Program-made: the position numbers and the translations under genes
The notes under the pieces: generated by a model
Database searches by the model: none
The model's input: the letters and a program-made list of their open reading frames with translations, nothing else
Told to the model about the DNA's origin: nothing
In this document: piece by piece, positions 54,533 through 63,927 of the stretch
Layout of the letters: the number at the start of each line of letters is the position of its first letter
Position numbering within the stretch: the stretch's first letter is position 1
Source: Mycobacterium sp. GA-1285
GTDB lineage: Bacteria > Actinomycetota > Actinomycetes > Mycobacteriales > Mycobacteriaceae
Assembly (NCBI RefSeq): GCF_001499905.1
Contig: NZ_LQIS01000014.1
Location: 44,419 to 108,418 of the forward strand
DNA: 64,000 nt
Direction: 5' to 3'

Positions 54533-55315
54533 ATGGCGGACCCCAATGTCGCCGGCCAGGCGGCTCCTGACTCGACAAGTCCCAACGGCGCGGCGTCCGG
54601 TTCCATCCGTCCCATGTACAGCCGCGTCCTGCTCAAGCTGGGCGGCGAGATGTTCGGCGGTGGGGAAGTGGGCCTCGATCCCGACGTCGTCCACTTGGTG
54701 GCGCGTCAGATCGCCGAAGTGGTCCGCAGCGGCGTACAGGTGGCCGTGGTCATCGGGGGCGGCAATTTCTTCCGTGGTGCGCAATTGCAGCAGCGAGGCA
54801 TGGAGCGCACGCGCAGCGACTACATGGGGATGCTCGGCACCGTCATGAACAGCCTGGCGCTGCAGGACTTCCTGGAGAAGGAGGGCATCGCGACCCGCGT
54901 GCAGACCGCCATCACGATGGGTCAGGTCGCCGAACCCTATATTCCGCTGCGGGCCGTACGGCACCTCGAGAAGGGCCGCGTCGTCATCTTCGGGGCGGGC
55001 ATGGGCCTGCCGTATTTTTCCACCGACACCACCGCCGCCCAGCGCGCGCTCGAGATCGGTGCCGAGGTGGTGCTGATGGCCAAGGCCGTCGACGGCGTCT
55101 TCACCGCCGACCCGCGCAAGGACCCCGATGCCGAACTGCTCACCGCGATCAGCCACCGGGAAGTCATCGACCGCGGCCTGAAGGTGGCCGACGCAACCGC
55201 GTTCAGCCTGTGCATGGACAACGGCATGCCGATTCTGGTGTTCAACCTGCTCACCGACGGCAATATCGCGCGGGCGGTCGCGGGTGAGAAGATCGGAACA
55301 CTAGTCACCAGCTGA
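54533..55315 (+). CDS. pyrH: UMP kinase
   Basis: The 260-residue amino-acid-kinase-fold enzyme has [40 protein letters not shown] and [18 protein letters not shown]. It makes UDP from UMP and is controlled by UTP and GTP. The start is ATG 54533 after AAGGAGTCGG. The N-terminal extension of about 25 residues is common in actinobacteria. Confidence 0.97.
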   Translation: MADPNVAGQAAPDSTSPNGAASGSIRPMYSRVLLKLGGEMFGGGEVGLDPDVVHLVARQIAEVVRSGVQVAVVIGGGNFFRGAQLQQRGMERTRSDYMGMLGTVMNSLALQDFLEKEGIATRVQTAITMGQVAEPYIPLRAVRHLEKGRVVIFGAGMGLPYFSTDTTAAQRALEIGAEVVLMAKAVDGVFTADPRKDPDAELLTAISHREVIDRGLKVADATAFSLCMDNGMPILVFNLLTDGNIARAVAGEKIGTLVTS

Positions 55316-55390
55316 CACGCCTGCGAGCCGGGGAGCGAAGGCGCGCACGCCAGACCGGTGACCGACGCGCACAGACGAAGGAGAAGAACC

Positions 55391-55948
55391 GTGATCGAGG
55401 AAACCCTCTTCGATGCCGAGGAGAAGATGGAGAAGGCGGTGTCGGTGGCGCGCGACGACCTGTCGTCGATCCGCACCGGCCGCGCCAACCCCGGTATGTT
55501 CTCGCGTGTCAACGTCGACTACTACGGATCGCCGACACCGATCACCCAGCTGTCGAGCATCAACGTGCCCGAGGCGCGGCTGGTGGTGATCAAGCCCTAC
55601 GAGGCGGGCCAACTGCGCAACATCGAGGATGCGATCCGCAACTCCGACCTCGGCGTGAACCCCACCAACGACGGCAACGTCATCCGCGTGGCGATCCCGC
55701 AGCTGACCGAGGAGCGCCGCCGCGACCTCGTCAAGCAGGCCAAGGCCAAGGGGGAGGACGCCAAGGTGGCGGTGCGCAACATCCGCCGCAAGGCGATGGA
55801 GGAACTGCACCGCATCAAGAAGGACGGCGAGGCCGGCGAGGACGAGGTATCCCGCGCGGAGAAGGACCTCGACAAGTCCACCGCCACCTACACCCATCAG
55901 ATCGACGAGCTGGTCAAGCACAAAGAAGGCGAACTGCTGGAGGTCTAG
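55391..55948 (+). CDS. frr: ribosome recycling factor
   Basis: The 185-residue length and patterns ([49 protein letters not shown]) fit RRF exactly. GTG 55391 ([13 protein letters not shown]) follows GAAGGAG and is the expected start. It works with EF-G to split post-termination ribosomes. Its stop overlaps the next start by one base. Confidence 0.98.
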   Translation: MIEETLFDAEEKMEKAVSVARDDLSSIRTGRANPGMFSRVNVDYYGSPTPITQLSSINVPEARLVVIKPYEAGQLRNIEDAIRNSDLGVNPTNDGNVIRVAIPQLTEERRRDLVKQAKAKGEDAKVAVRNIRRKAMEELHRIKKDGEAGEDEVSRAEKDLDKSTATYTHQIDELVKHKEGELLEV

Positions 55949-56826
55949 TGACCGAACAGCACAAGGGACCCGTGGCAGAGACGCCGGTCGACGAACCGCC
56001 CAAGAAGAAGTCGCGGGCGGGCCGCAACCTGCCCGCCGCCATCGGGGTCGGCGTCCTGCTCGGCGCCATGGCGATCGGCATACTGCTCTTCTGGCCGATC
56101 GGATGGCTGCCCGTGCTGGCGGTGTTCATCCCGATCGCCACCCACGAGGTGATCAGCCGGCTGCGCGAGGCCGGATACGACCTCCCGATGATTCCCTTGC
56201 TGCTCGGCGGTCAGGCGATGATCTGGTTGAGCTGGCCGTACGGCCCGGCCGGGGTGCTCGGGGCCTATGGCGGGACGATCGTCGTCTGCATGGTGTGGCG
56301 GCTGGTCGGGCGCGGCTTACGCCACCAGCCGATCAACTACTTGCGCGACATCGCCGCCGCAGTGCTGCTCGCGACGTGGGTGCCGTTGTTCGCCAGCTTC
56401 AGCGCGCTGCTGATCTTCCAGGACCACGGCGGCGGCCGTGTCTTCACGGTGATCGCGACCGTCGTGTTCGCCGACATCGGCGGCTATGTGGCGGGCGTGC
56501 TGTTCGGCAGGCATCTGATGGCGCCGGCGATCAGCCCGAAGAAGTCGTGGGAGGGACTGGGCGGCTCGATGCTGTTCGGCACCGCCGCTGCCGTGCTGTC
56601 GGTGACGTTCCTCATGGACAAGCCCGCCTGGGTCGGCCTGCCCCTGGGGCTCATGCTGGTGATCACCGGCGTGCTCGGCGACCTGGTCGAGTCGCAGGTC
56701 AAACGCGACCTCGGAATCAAGGACATGGGCACGTTGCTGCCCGGCCACGGCGGCATCATGGACCGCATCGATGCGATGCTCCCGTCGGCCGTGGCGGGTT
56801 GGATCGTCTTGACGCTGTTGGCGTGA
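55948..56826 (+). CDS. cdsA: phosphatidate cytidylyltransferase
   Basis: The 292-residue protein has about eight membrane segments and the CdsA signature SQVKRDLGIKDMGTLLPGHGG with RID after it (about residues 247-272). It makes CDP-diacylglycerol for phospholipid synthesis. A hydrophilic Lys-rich N-terminus (EPPKKKSRAGRNL) faces the cytoplasm. GTG 55948 overlaps the frr stop, so the two are co-translated. Confidence 0.96.
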   Translation: MTEQHKGPVAETPVDEPPKKKSRAGRNLPAAIGVGVLLGAMAIGILLFWPIGWLPVLAVFIPIATHEVISRLREAGYDLPMIPLLLGGQAMIWLSWPYGPAGVLGAYGGTIVVCMVWRLVGRGLRHQPINYLRDIAAAVLLATWVPLFASFSALLIFQDHGGGRVFTVIATVVFADIGGYVAGVLFGRHLMAPAISPKKSWEGLGGSMLFGTAAAVLSVTFLMDKPAWVGLPLGLMLVITGVLGDLVESQVKRDLGIKDMGTLLPGHGGIMDRIDAMLPSAVAGWIVLTLLA

Positions 56827-56859
56827 CGTCTCGCCGAGCTGGGATACTGGTCAAAGCTC

Positions 56860-57984
56860 ATGCCCACCCCTTTGCCGCTCGTCTTCGATGCCCCGCGCCG
56901 CGCCATGCCGCCGCGGCATTTCGCCGACCTCGACGAGGCGGGTCGTGCCGCGGCGGTGATCGAACTGGGGCTGCCGTCGTTCCGGGCCAAACAGCTGGCC
57001 AACCAGTACTACGGTCGGCTGATCGCCGACCCTCACCAGATGACCGACCTGCCCGCCGGTGTGCGCGACCAGGTGGCCGATGCATTGTTTCCCGCGCTGC
57101 TCGATGCGGTACGCGAGATCGAGACCGATGCGGGCGAGACGCGCAAGATGCTCTGGCGCGCGGTCGACGGCACCACGTTCGAGTCGGTGCTGATGCGCTA
57201 TCCGCAACGCAACACCGTCTGCATCTCCTCGCAGGCCGGGTGCGGGATGGCGTGTCCGTTCTGCGCGACCGGCCAGGGCGGGCTCAAGCGCAACCTGTCG
57301 GCCGCCGAGATCCTCGAACAGGTGCGCGCCGCCGCAGTCGAGCTGCGGGACCGCGACGGCGACGGAATCGCGCCTGCGGCCCGAGGCGGCAGGTTGTCCA
57401 ACATCGTGTTCATGGGCATGGGGGAGCCGTTGGCCAACTACAATCGGGTGCTGGCCGCGGTGCGACGGATTATCGCCCCTGCGCCCAACGGTTTCGGGAT
57501 CTCGGCCCGGTCGGTCACGGTGTCGACGGTCGGGTTGGCGCCGGCGATTCGCAAGCTCGCCGACGAACGGCTCGGGGTCACGCTGGCACTGTCACTGCAC
57601 GCCCCGGATGACGAACTGCGCGACACGCTTGTCCCGGTGAACAATCGATGGAAGGTGTCCGAGGCGCTCGACGCCGCGCGGTACTACGCCGGCGTGACCG
57701 GCCGGCGGGTGTCGATCGAGTATGCGCTGATTCGCGATGTCAACGACCAGCCTTGGCGGGCAGATCTTTTGGGCAAGCGGCTGCACGGCGCGCTCGGCCC
57801 GTTGGCGCACGTCAACGTCATCCCGTTGAACCCGACTCCCGGAAGCGAGTGGGACGCCAGCCCCAAGCCGGCCGAACGCGAATTCGTCAAGCGTGTCCGC
57901 GAGCGCGGGGTGTCGTGCACGGTGCGTGACACGCGAGGACGTGAAATCGCCGCCGCCTGTGGGCAGTTGGCGGCCCAGAGCTGA
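56860..57984 (+). CDS. rlmN: 23S rRNA (adenine2503-C2) methyltransferase
   Basis: The 374-residue radical-SAM enzyme has the CxxxCxxC cluster in [39 protein letters not shown] and [13 protein letters not shown], with the conserved Cys near the end ([11 protein letters not shown]). It methylates A2503 of 23S rRNA and A37 of some tRNAs. It ends the cdsA block in the order known from M. tuberculosis. Confidence 0.97.
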   Translation: MPTPLPLVFDAPRRAMPPRHFADLDEAGRAAAVIELGLPSFRAKQLANQYYGRLIADPHQMTDLPAGVRDQVADALFPALLDAVREIETDAGETRKMLWRAVDGTTFESVLMRYPQRNTVCISSQAGCGMACPFCATGQGGLKRNLSAAEILEQVRAAAVELRDRDGDGIAPAARGGRLSNIVFMGMGEPLANYNRVLAAVRRIIAPAPNGFGISARSVTVSTVGLAPAIRKLADERLGVTLALSLHAPDDELRDTLVPVNNRWKVSEALDAARYYAGVTGRRVSIEYALIRDVNDQPWRADLLGKRLHGALGPLAHVNVIPLNPTPGSEWDASPKPAEREFVKRVRERGVSCTVRDTRGREIAAACGQLAAQS

Positions 57985-57998
57985 GCTGTTCCGCATCC

Positions 57999-58051
57999 AG
58001 ACCGACGCTTTGGCGGGTTTCGTGCGCCGGTTTCCGCCAAAGCGTCGGTCT
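57999..58051. terminator. large stem-loop between convergent genes
   Basis: The arms AGACCGACGCTTTGGCGG (57999-58016) and its exact complement (58034-58051) enclose a 17-base loop. The 18-bp perfect stem lies between rlmN (ends 57984) and the convergent gene ending at 58057. It has no T-run, as is frequent in mycobacteria. It could terminate transcription from both sides. Confidence 0.7.
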
Positions 58052-58056
58052 CGGCG

Positions 58057-58494
58057 TCACTGTCCGGGCGGGTTGGTGAACCAGACGTTCTCCTCGACCA
58101 GGCGGCGGCTGCGCCAGCCGTCCGGAGTCCGCACGAGTTCGTGGTGGTAGTACCCGCCGCAGAAACTCGGTTGGCTCATGCCGGGCAGCTGCATCGGGTT
58201 GTAGAACATCGCCCGCACTTTCGCGGTGTCACCGTTGATGTCGGCCTCGACGTTCGTGATGTGGTGCATGCTCCACGGAATCACCCCGAAATTCGCGGCG
58301 AACCAGTCCACGACCTCGTCCCGGCTGCCGACGACCGCTCCGGCCGACGAGTAGTCGATGTGCGCGTCGTCGGTGAACACCGACCGATACAGCTCCCAAT
58401 CCTTGGAGTCGACCGCACGGGCATAGCGGTGCAGCAGCGCGGCGATGTCGAGTTCGTCGCGGACCCGCCGATCGTCCATCAGTGCCTGATTCAC
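58057..58494 (-). CDS. SnoaL-like protein (SnoaL_4 type)
   Basis: The 145-residue protein has the pattern LDIAALLHRYARAVDSKDWELYRSVFTDDAHIDY, typical for SnoaL_4 proteins close to ring-hydroxylating or steroid pathways. It has no signal peptide. The ATG overlaps the ALDH stop (58491-58494), so it is co-translated with that upstream gene. Catalytic role unknown. Confidence 0.8.
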   Translation of the reverse strand: MNQALMDDRRVRDELDIAALLHRYARAVDSKDWELYRSVFTDDAHIDYSSAGAVVGSRDEVVDWFAANFGVIPWSMHHITNVEADINGDTAKVRAMFYNPMQLPGMSQPSFCGGYYHHELVRTPDGWRSRRLVEENVWFTNPPGQ

Positions 58495-59987
58495 GGTCCG
58501 ACCGTGTCGGGCATGCCGATCGTCTTGGCCTCCAGGTATTCCTTGTATCCCTCTTCGCCGTTGCGGTAGCCCAGCCCGCTCTGCTTGGTGCCGCCGAACG
58601 GGCTGTTGATGCCGAAGTGGCTCTTGCCGTTGATCGTCACGTTGCCGGTGCGCATGCGGCAGGCCACCGCGAACGCGCGGTCCACGTCGGCGCTGCTGAC
58701 CTCACCGGAGAGCCCGTAGATCGTGTTGTTGGCAATCGCGATCGCCTCGTCGTCGGTTTCGTACGGCGTGACCGTGAGCACCGGTCCGAAGATCTCCTCT
58801 TGCGCCACTTGCGAATTGGGGTCGACGTCGGCCAGCAGGGTCGGCTGGGTGTAGTAGCCGGTCGGCAGGTTCTCCGGGATGCCGCCACCGGTGACCAGCC
58901 GTGCACCCGAGTCGATGCCGCTCTTGATCAGGCCGAGCACCTTCTGGCGCTGCGTCTCGCTGATCTGCGGACCCTGCATGTTGCCCGGCGTCCACGGGTC
59001 GCCGACCGGGAAGCCTTCCATCATCGTCTTGAGGATCTCGATGCCCTCGTCATAGCGACTGTGCGGCAACAGGATTCGGCTTGGCAGGATGCAGGATTGT
59101 CCGCTCATCACGCACGCCATCATCGCCGCCATCGACAGGGCGGAGTTGAAATCGGCGTCGTCGAGCACGATGTGGGCCGATTTGCCGCCCAACTCGAGAA
59201 GCGTCTTCTTCACAGTCGGTGCACCCGCGGCCAGAATCGCCCGTCCGGTCGCCGTCGACCCGGTGAACGTGATCATGTCGACGCGCGGATCGGCTGACAG
59301 CGCGGCTCCTACCTCGTTGGCGTTGGACACCACCACGTTGAACACGCCGGCCGGGATGTCGGTCTCCTCGGCGACGATGCGGCCGTACTCGCTGCCCGAC
59401 CACGGGGTCAGCTGTGCGGGTTTGAGGACGACGGTGTTGCCGGCCATCAGCGCGGGGACGGTCTCGGCGACGTTGAGGTAGAACGGCACGTTCCACGGGG
59501 TGATCGCGCCGACCACGCCGACCGGCTCATAGTGGATCTTGCGCCGGGCCGGCCCTAGCGGGGTCTCGTGCACACCGTTGTCGACAAGGTAGTTGAACGC
59601 CTTGCCGTGCTCGGCCCAGTGCTTGACCTCGTCGATCGGGCTCTCGATCTGGCTGCCCGTCACCGACACCGGGCAGCCGACCTCGGTGATGAGGATGCGG
59701 CGCAGGCGCTCCTTGTTGCGTTCGAAGGCCTCGTGCAACTGGGTCAGGCAGTGGTAGCGGAAGTCGAGATCGCGGGACCAGTCGGTTTCGTCGAAGGCCC
59801 GGCGTGCCGCGCCGACGGCACGCGCCATGTCCTCGACGGTGCCGTCGGTGGCCCGGCCGGCGACCTCCTCACTGGCCGGGTGGATGACATCGAACGCCGC
59901 ACCACTGGCCGTGGTCTGCATTTCGCCGTCGATCAACATGCGCTCGTCGCCGGCCAGCACGCCGGTGTCAGTCTCAACCTGGGTCAT
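58491..59987 (-). CDS. aldehyde dehydrogenase
   Basis: The 498-residue NAD(P)-dependent ALDH has ITPWNVPFYLN, LELGGKSAHIVLDDAD (catalytic Glu about 264), SGQSCILPSR (nucleophile Cys), EEIFGPVLTVTP and FGGTKQSGLG. It is clearly related to the enzyme encoded at 19798. Its start lies 10 bases from the TTTACA-N14-TGT element, suggesting control by one of the two TetR proteins nearby. Confidence 0.93.
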   Translation of the reverse strand: MTQVETDTGVLAGDERMLIDGEMQTTASGAAFDVIHPASEEVAGRATDGTVEDMARAVGAARRAFDETDWSRDLDFRYHCLTQLHEAFERNKERLRRILITEVGCPVSVTGSQIESPIDEVKHWAEHGKAFNYLVDNGVHETPLGPARRKIHYEPVGVVGAITPWNVPFYLNVAETVPALMAGNTVVLKPAQLTPWSGSEYGRIVAEETDIPAGVFNVVVSNANEVGAALSADPRVDMITFTGSTATGRAILAAGAPTVKKTLLELGGKSAHIVLDDADFNSALSMAAMMACVMSGQSCILPSRILLPHSRYDEGIEILKTMMEGFPVGDPWTPGNMQGPQISETQRQKVLGLIKSGIDSGARLVTGGGIPENLPTGYYTQPTLLADVDPNSQVAQEEIFGPVLTVTPYETDDEAIAIANNTIYGLSGEVSSADVDRAFAVACRMRTGNVTINGKSHFGINSPFGGTKQSGLGYRNGEEGYKEYLEAKTIGMPDTVGP

Positions 59988-59996
59988 GCGAACAGC

Positions 59997-60022
59997 TTTA
60001 CAAATTTTTGCGCAAGTGTCAG
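59997..60022. promoter_or_regulatory. TTTACA-N14-TGTCAG element, site A
   Basis: TTTACA at 59997-60002 and TGTCAG at 60017-60022 are separated by 14 bases. The same layout, with more identical bases (TTTACAAA ... CAAGTGTCA), occurs at 63471-63496, and TTTACA-N14-TGTAAA at 61748-61773. This copy lies just upstream of the ALDH start (59987). Confidence 0.6.
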
Positions 60023-60068
60023 CCCTTCGGCGGAGCCGAATAATTGATGCCGCGGCGGAGCCGAACGA

Positions 60069-60614
60069 CTATCCCTGTGGCTTGATCCCGGTGGCGTGCC
60101 GCAGCTGCGCGAGGAACTGATCGTCGTCGTCGCTGCGCACGATGTAGTGCGAGATTGCGACACGAATTGCGGTGGCCGCCTTGACCGCTGCGTTCGGGCC
60201 GCTCAGCAGTTTCTGCAGGCGCGCCCGCATGACCGGGATGATTTTGGTCAGCTGGGAGATGACGACCTCGGGTTCGATGTCGACCAGCCGCACACCCGAG
60301 TAGGAGTGCTGATATTCGACGATGAACCGCAGCGCGGCGTCGAGCTTCTCGACGCCCCGCAAGCCGGCCGTCGCCTTGCTGATGCCGTTGTCGAACAGGT
60401 CTCGCTCGTAAACGCCGAACGCGTCGAGCAGTTCACCTTTGGAGGCGAACCAGCGGTAGAGCGTCGGCCGGGACACGCCGGCCTGCAGCGCGACCTCCGA
60501 GAGGCTGAGCTTGGTCTGCCCGCTTCGCGCGAGGACCTCCGCGGTCGCGACGAGAATCCGGTGCCGCGTCGAGGTGTCCTCGGGGCCGAGTGCGGCGCGC
60601 AGCGGTTCGTTCAC
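60069..60614 (-). CDS. TetR family regulator (copy 1 of two similar regulators)
   Basis: The 181-residue protein has a TetR HTH LSLSEVALQAGVSRPTLYRWF around residues 38-58, nearly the same as in the regulator at 62931. The C-terminal part (VRSDDDDQFLAQLRHATGIK) is also shared. It is upstream of and facing the ALDH-SnoaL unit. An inverted repeat GTAGA-N6-TCTAC at 60624-60639 lies just before its start and may be its own site. Confidence 0.87.
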   Translation of the reverse strand: MNEPLRAALGPEDTSTRHRILVATAEVLARSGQTKLSLSEVALQAGVSRPTLYRWFASKGELLDAFGVYERDLFDNGISKATAGLRGVEKLDAALRFIVEYQHSYSGVRLVDIEPEVVISQLTKIIPVMRARLQKLLSGPNAAVKAATAIRVAISHYIVRSDDDDQFLAQLRHATGIKPQG

Positions 60615-60635
60615 GGAGCAAGCGTAGATCGTTCT

Positions 60636-61736
60636 CTACATGGACTCCCGGAGTACTGCGACAGTGTCGAGATCTTGCAGTGCGGCAACTCCCCGGCGCA
60701 GGCCTTCGAGGGCGATGCCCTCGGCCTGCATGCCGCCCAATCCGGCGGTGATCAGCGCGGCGACGTAGGCGTAGAGGGCACCCTGACGGTACCGGTCCCA
60801 TAGCTCGCCGCGGTCCAGCTCCGGTCCGCCGCACGCTGCGAGCGCTTGACGGTAGACGTCGAGCAGGTCGCGTTGGTGTGCCTGGCGATCGGCGACAGTC
60901 ATGCTGGTGACCAGGGTGTACGCGAGCTCGCGGTTGGGATGTCCGCGCCGGACGGCCTGCCAGTCGAGCAAGCCGGCCTCGCCGTTGCGGAAGTAGACGT
61001 TGCCCGGATGCGCGTCGCCGTGCATGACGGTGTGCGGCGGCTCGTCGATGAGCCGGGCCACGGCACGGTAGCTCTGGTCGATGAAACGTCCGGTTTCGAC
61101 CGCGATATCGGTGCGCTCGGCGATGCGGCGCGCCGACATCTTCAACAGGGGCCCGGTGAGCAGCGACGCGGTATCGCCCGATGCGGTGTAGAGCCAGCCG
61201 GGCACGCGGTTCCAGAACGTCGCGTGCAGCCTTGCCAGGAGCTCGACGATCTTCGCGGCCTGGTCGGCGCTGATCGGGTGCAGGGTGTCGGGGAACTCGC
61301 ATTCGCCGGCGGGCAGATCCTCCAGAACGAGTACATAGCGGCCCGTCACCGAGTCGAACGCCGAGCCGTGATAGGCCGGGACGCCGGTCAGCCGCGGGGC
61401 CAGTTCGCGGTAGAAGCGGGTTTCGGTCGCGCCGAGCCGCCCCATCTCGCCCATCAGGCGGGTGGCGACGGTCTCGGCGGTCAGCTTGACGAATATGGTC
61501 TGCGGGACGTCGTCACCGGTGAGCGCAAGCCGGGCGCGCGACGAGGTGCCGGAGTCGCCGCCCAACACCGACACCGCGGTCACGCGACGGCCGATGATTC
61601 GCGACAGGGCCGGCGCGTCCAGTTCGGACACGGACCGCGGAAGTGAGCGGAGACGACCGATCGCGGCGTCGGTGGCGATACGTTGTACCCCGCGGCCCAG
61701 ATGTGCGGCCAGGCCGACCACCGGCTTAGCGTGCAT
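60636..61736 (-). CDS. aminoglycoside-phosphotransferase-like kinase
   Basis: The 366-residue protein has the APH-type kinase motifs MHGDAHPGNVYF (catalytic Asp) and GLLDWQAVRRGHP (metal Asp), with an N-terminal lobe containing TIFVKLTAE. Members phosphorylate small hydroxylated molecules; the group near CoA-transferase genes in mycobacteria is not characterised to my knowledge. ATG 61736 is chosen; GTG 61742 is possible. It is divergent from the CoA-transferase at 61784. Confidence 0.8.
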   Translation of the reverse strand: MHAKPVVGLAAHLGRGVQRIATDAAIGRLRSLPRSVSELDAPALSRIIGRRVTAVSVLGGDSGTSSRARLALTGDDVPQTIFVKLTAETVATRLMGEMGRLGATETRFYRELAPRLTGVPAYHGSAFDSVTGRYVLVLEDLPAGECEFPDTLHPISADQAAKIVELLARLHATFWNRVPGWLYTASGDTASLLTGPLLKMSARRIAERTDIAVETGRFIDQSYRAVARLIDEPPHTVMHGDAHPGNVYFRNGEAGLLDWQAVRRGHPNRELAYTLVTSMTVADRQAHQRDLLDVYRQALAACGGPELDRGELWDRYRQGALYAYVAALITAGLGGMQAEGIALEGLRRGVAALQDLDTVAVLRESM

Positions 61737-61747
61737 CACCACGCCAG

Positions 61748-61773
61748 TTTACAAATTCGCGAAATAATGTAAA
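61748..61773. promoter_or_regulatory. TTTACA-N14-TGTAAA element, site B
   Basis: TTTACA (61748-61753) and TGTAAA (61768-61773) are exact inverted repeats with 14 bases between, the same spacing as sites A and C. It fills the gap between the divergent kinase (start 61736) and CoA-transferase (start 61784), so it probably controls both. Confidence 0.65.
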
Positions 61774-61783
61774 GAAGGTGTCG

Positions 61784-62950
61784 ATGGCGGGTCCGCTCGA
61801 GGGTGTGCGCGTGGTCGAACTCGGCGTGTGGGTGGCCGGGCCGGCGGCCGCAGGGATACTGGCCGACTGGGGTGCCGACGTCGTCAAGATCGAACCACCG
61901 ACCGGCGATCCGGGCAGGTTGTTCGGCAGGATGCTCGGGGTCGACGGCGACATCAGCCCGCCGTTCGAGATGGACAACCGCGGTAAGCGCAGCATCGTGC
62001 TCGACATGACGACGGCCGATGGCCGCGCCACGGCCCGTGAATTGATCGAGGGCGCAGACGTTTTCGTCACCAACGTCCGCCCGGGCGCATTGGCGCGCAT
62101 GGGACTGGACTTCGCGGAGGTCACCGCGCACAACCCGCGACTGGTGTACGGGTTGATCACCGGCTACGGCCAGAGCGGGCCGGACGCCGACCGGGCGGCC
62201 TACGACGTCGCCGCGTTCTGGGCGCGAGCGGGTCTGGCGCACCTGCTGACACGCCCCGGTCAGACCCCGCCGTTTCAGCGCGGCGGGATGGGCGACCATG
62301 CCGCGGGTATGACTCTGGCCGCGGCGATCTGCGCGGCGTTGGTCGCGCGGGGCCGCACCGGGAAAGGTCAGCTGGTGAGCACGTCGCTGTACCGCCAGGG
62401 CGCCTACACGGTGAGCTTCGACCTCAATACCTTCCTGCTGACCGGGAATTCGATCGCGATCGGGCAGCGCGAGACGATGGGCAACCCCTGTATGAACAAC
62501 TACGCCGCGGGCGACGGGCGCCGCTTCTGGATCGTCGGCCTGGAAGCCGGCCGGCACTGGCCGCCGTTGTGCCGCGCGGTCGGACGCCCCGAGTGGTTGA
62601 CCGATCCCCGCTTCGACACCCCACGGGCACGCGCGGTCAACGCGGTCGACCTCATCGCCGAACTCGACGAGATCTTCGCCTCGAAGACCCTCGCCGAGTG
62701 GGCCGACGTCTTCGCGAAAGAACCGGACTTCTTTTGGTCGCCGATCAACTCGCTCGAGGACATCGTGGCCGATGAGCAGTTCCACGCCGCGGGCGGAATC
62801 GTCTACGTGCCCGACGGCGACGCCGCCGTCCCGATGGTCGCCTCACCGGCCGACTTCTCCGGCACGCCGTGGGAGCTGCGCTCGGCAGCCCCGAGGTTGG
62901 GGGAGCACACCGAGGAAATCGTGGCCGAGCTCAGGACGTCTGGTGCTTGA
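61784..62950 (+). CDS. CoA-transferase, CaiB/BaiF family (family III)
   Basis: The 388-residue protein has the family III pattern LEGVRVVELGVWVAGPAAAGILADWGADVVKIE, NRGKRSIVLD and ITGYGQSGPDADRAAYD, with a central Asp in this last segment that fits the nucleophile. The ATG 61784 lies 6 bases after AAGAAGG; GTG 61778 is too close to it. Its end overlaps the convergent TetR gene by 20 bases. Confidence 0.88.
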   Translation: MAGPLEGVRVVELGVWVAGPAAAGILADWGADVVKIEPPTGDPGRLFGRMLGVDGDISPPFEMDNRGKRSIVLDMTTADGRATARELIEGADVFVTNVRPGALARMGLDFAEVTAHNPRLVYGLITGYGQSGPDADRAAYDVAAFWARAGLAHLLTRPGQTPPFQRGGMGDHAAGMTLAAAICAALVARGRTGKGQLVSTSLYRQGAYTVSFDLNTFLLTGNSIAIGQRETMGNPCMNNYAAGDGRRFWIVGLEAGRHWPPLCRAVGRPEWLTDPRFDTPRARAVNAVDLIAELDEIFASKTLAEWADVFAKEPDFFWSPINSLEDIVADEQFHAAGGIVYVPDGDAAVPMVASPADFSGTPWELRSAAPRLGEHTEEIVAELRTSGA

Positions 62951-63467
62951 CCCGGGCGGCGTGGCGCAGTTGCGCGAGGAAGTCGGCGTCGTCGTCGCTG
63001 CGAACCAGGTAGTGCGACACCGCGACCCGTACCGCCGTCGCCACGGCAAGACCGGGATCGGGTCCGGTGGACAGCCGTTCGAGGCGCTGGCGCATCAACG
63101 GAATCACGCGGGAGAGCCGCTTGATCACCTGCTCCGGTTCGATGTCGAGCATTCGCAGGCCCGGATAGGACTGCTGATAGTCGACGATCACCCGCAGCGC
63201 CGCGTCGAGTCGCTCACCGGGCGGCAGATCCGCCGTCGCCTCGGCCACCGCGCGTTCGTAGTACTGACGCTCCCAGACCACGAACGCGTCGAGCAGGTCG
63301 CGCTTGGAGGCGAACCAACGGTAAAGAGTGGGCCGCGAGACCTGCGCCTGCAGCGCGACTTCCGAGAGGCTCAGCTTGGTCATGCCGTGGCGGCCGAGCA
63401 CCTCCGCGGTCGCGGCGAGAATGCGTTCGCGCGTCGACGAGTCTGCATCGATCCCCGGCACCGTCAT
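62931..63467 (-). CDS. TetR family regulator (copy 2 of two similar regulators)
   Basis: The 178-residue protein has the HTH LSLSEVALQAQVSRPTLYRWF, differing from the regulator at 60069 by one residue in that stretch, and a related ligand domain (LRMLDIEPEQVI). ATG 63467 is chosen because the upstream in-frame extension to 63512 crosses site C. Site C ends directly before the start, so self-control is likely. The two regulators may bind the same DNA but different ligands. Confidence 0.87.
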   Translation of the reverse strand: MTVPGIDADSSTRERILAATAEVLGRHGMTKLSLSEVALQAQVSRPTLYRWFASKRDLLDAFVVWERQYYERAVAEATADLPPGERLDAALRVIVDYQQSYPGLRMLDIEPEQVIKRLSRVIPLMRQRLERLSTGPDPGLAVATAVRVAVSHYLVRSDDDADFLAQLRHAARVKHQTS

Positions 63468-63470
63468 AGC

Positions 63471-63496
63471 TTTACAAACAATTGACCAAGTGTCAC
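63471..63496. promoter_or_regulatory. TTTACA-N14-TGTCAC element, site C
   Basis: TTTACA (63471-63476) and TGTCAC (63491-63496) are 14 bases apart. Over 27 bases it matches site A in AGCTTTACAAA, TTG and CAAGTGTCA. It lies 4 bases upstream of the regulator start at 63467. Confidence 0.6.
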
Positions 63497-63518
63497 GCTG
63501 AATCGGTGACATCAGCCC

Positions 63519-63727
63519 GCGAATTCAGCGCTGTTCGACCTGTCCCGGTCACCCAACCCACACCCTGGGGTTCGGCGGCGGAGGGCCCGCACTTCTGCCT
63601 GGGGAGCCAGCAGGCCAAGGCCGAGTTGCGAATCCTGTTCGGAGAGTTGCTGACTCGGCTGACGACGATCGAGTTCGGTGAACCCGATCGACACGGCGCC
63701 AAACGGCTGCCCGCCGTCGTTCGCTAG
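63519..63727 (+). pseudogene. frameshifted C-terminal remnant of a cytochrome P450
   Basis: Three frames together restore a P450 haem region. LFDLSRSPNPH reads in the frame through 63531; LGFGGGGP reads in the next frame from about 63565; HFCLGSQQAKAELRILFGELL reads in the third frame from 63590. Extra C bases in the CCC runs at about 63563-63565 and 63586-63588 explain both shifts. About 330 N-terminal residues are absent. The reading ends at 63727, just before a ferredoxin gene, the usual P450-ferredoxin order. Confidence 0.8.
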
Positions 63728-63735
63728 GAGTGAGC

Positions 63736-63927
63736 ATGCGCGTCGAAGTCGATCTGGACAAGTGCACCGGGCACGGGATCTGCGAGTCGATCGCCGATGA
63801 GGTGTTCGAGGTCGGCGACGACGGCATCGTGCTGATCCACGAGCCCGAGCGACCGGAGTCTGACAGGGACCGCATGCAGCAGGCCGTGACGCAGTGCCCG
63901 GCCGCGGCGTTGCGCTTGATCAACTAG
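63736..63927 (+). CDS. small ferredoxin, 3Fe-4S type
   Basis: The 63-residue protein has the single-cluster pattern DKCTGHGICESIADEVF followed by QCPAAALRL, with three Cys as in P450-partner ferredoxins. GTG 63730 is an alternative start. It lies 8 bases after the P450 remnant, so its own partner gene is dead. It may still serve other P450s of the genome, such as the three in the 9-24.7 kb cluster. Confidence 0.88.
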   Translation: MRVEVDLDKCTGHGICESIADEVFEVGDDGIVLIHEPERPESDRDRMQQAVTQCPAAALRLIN

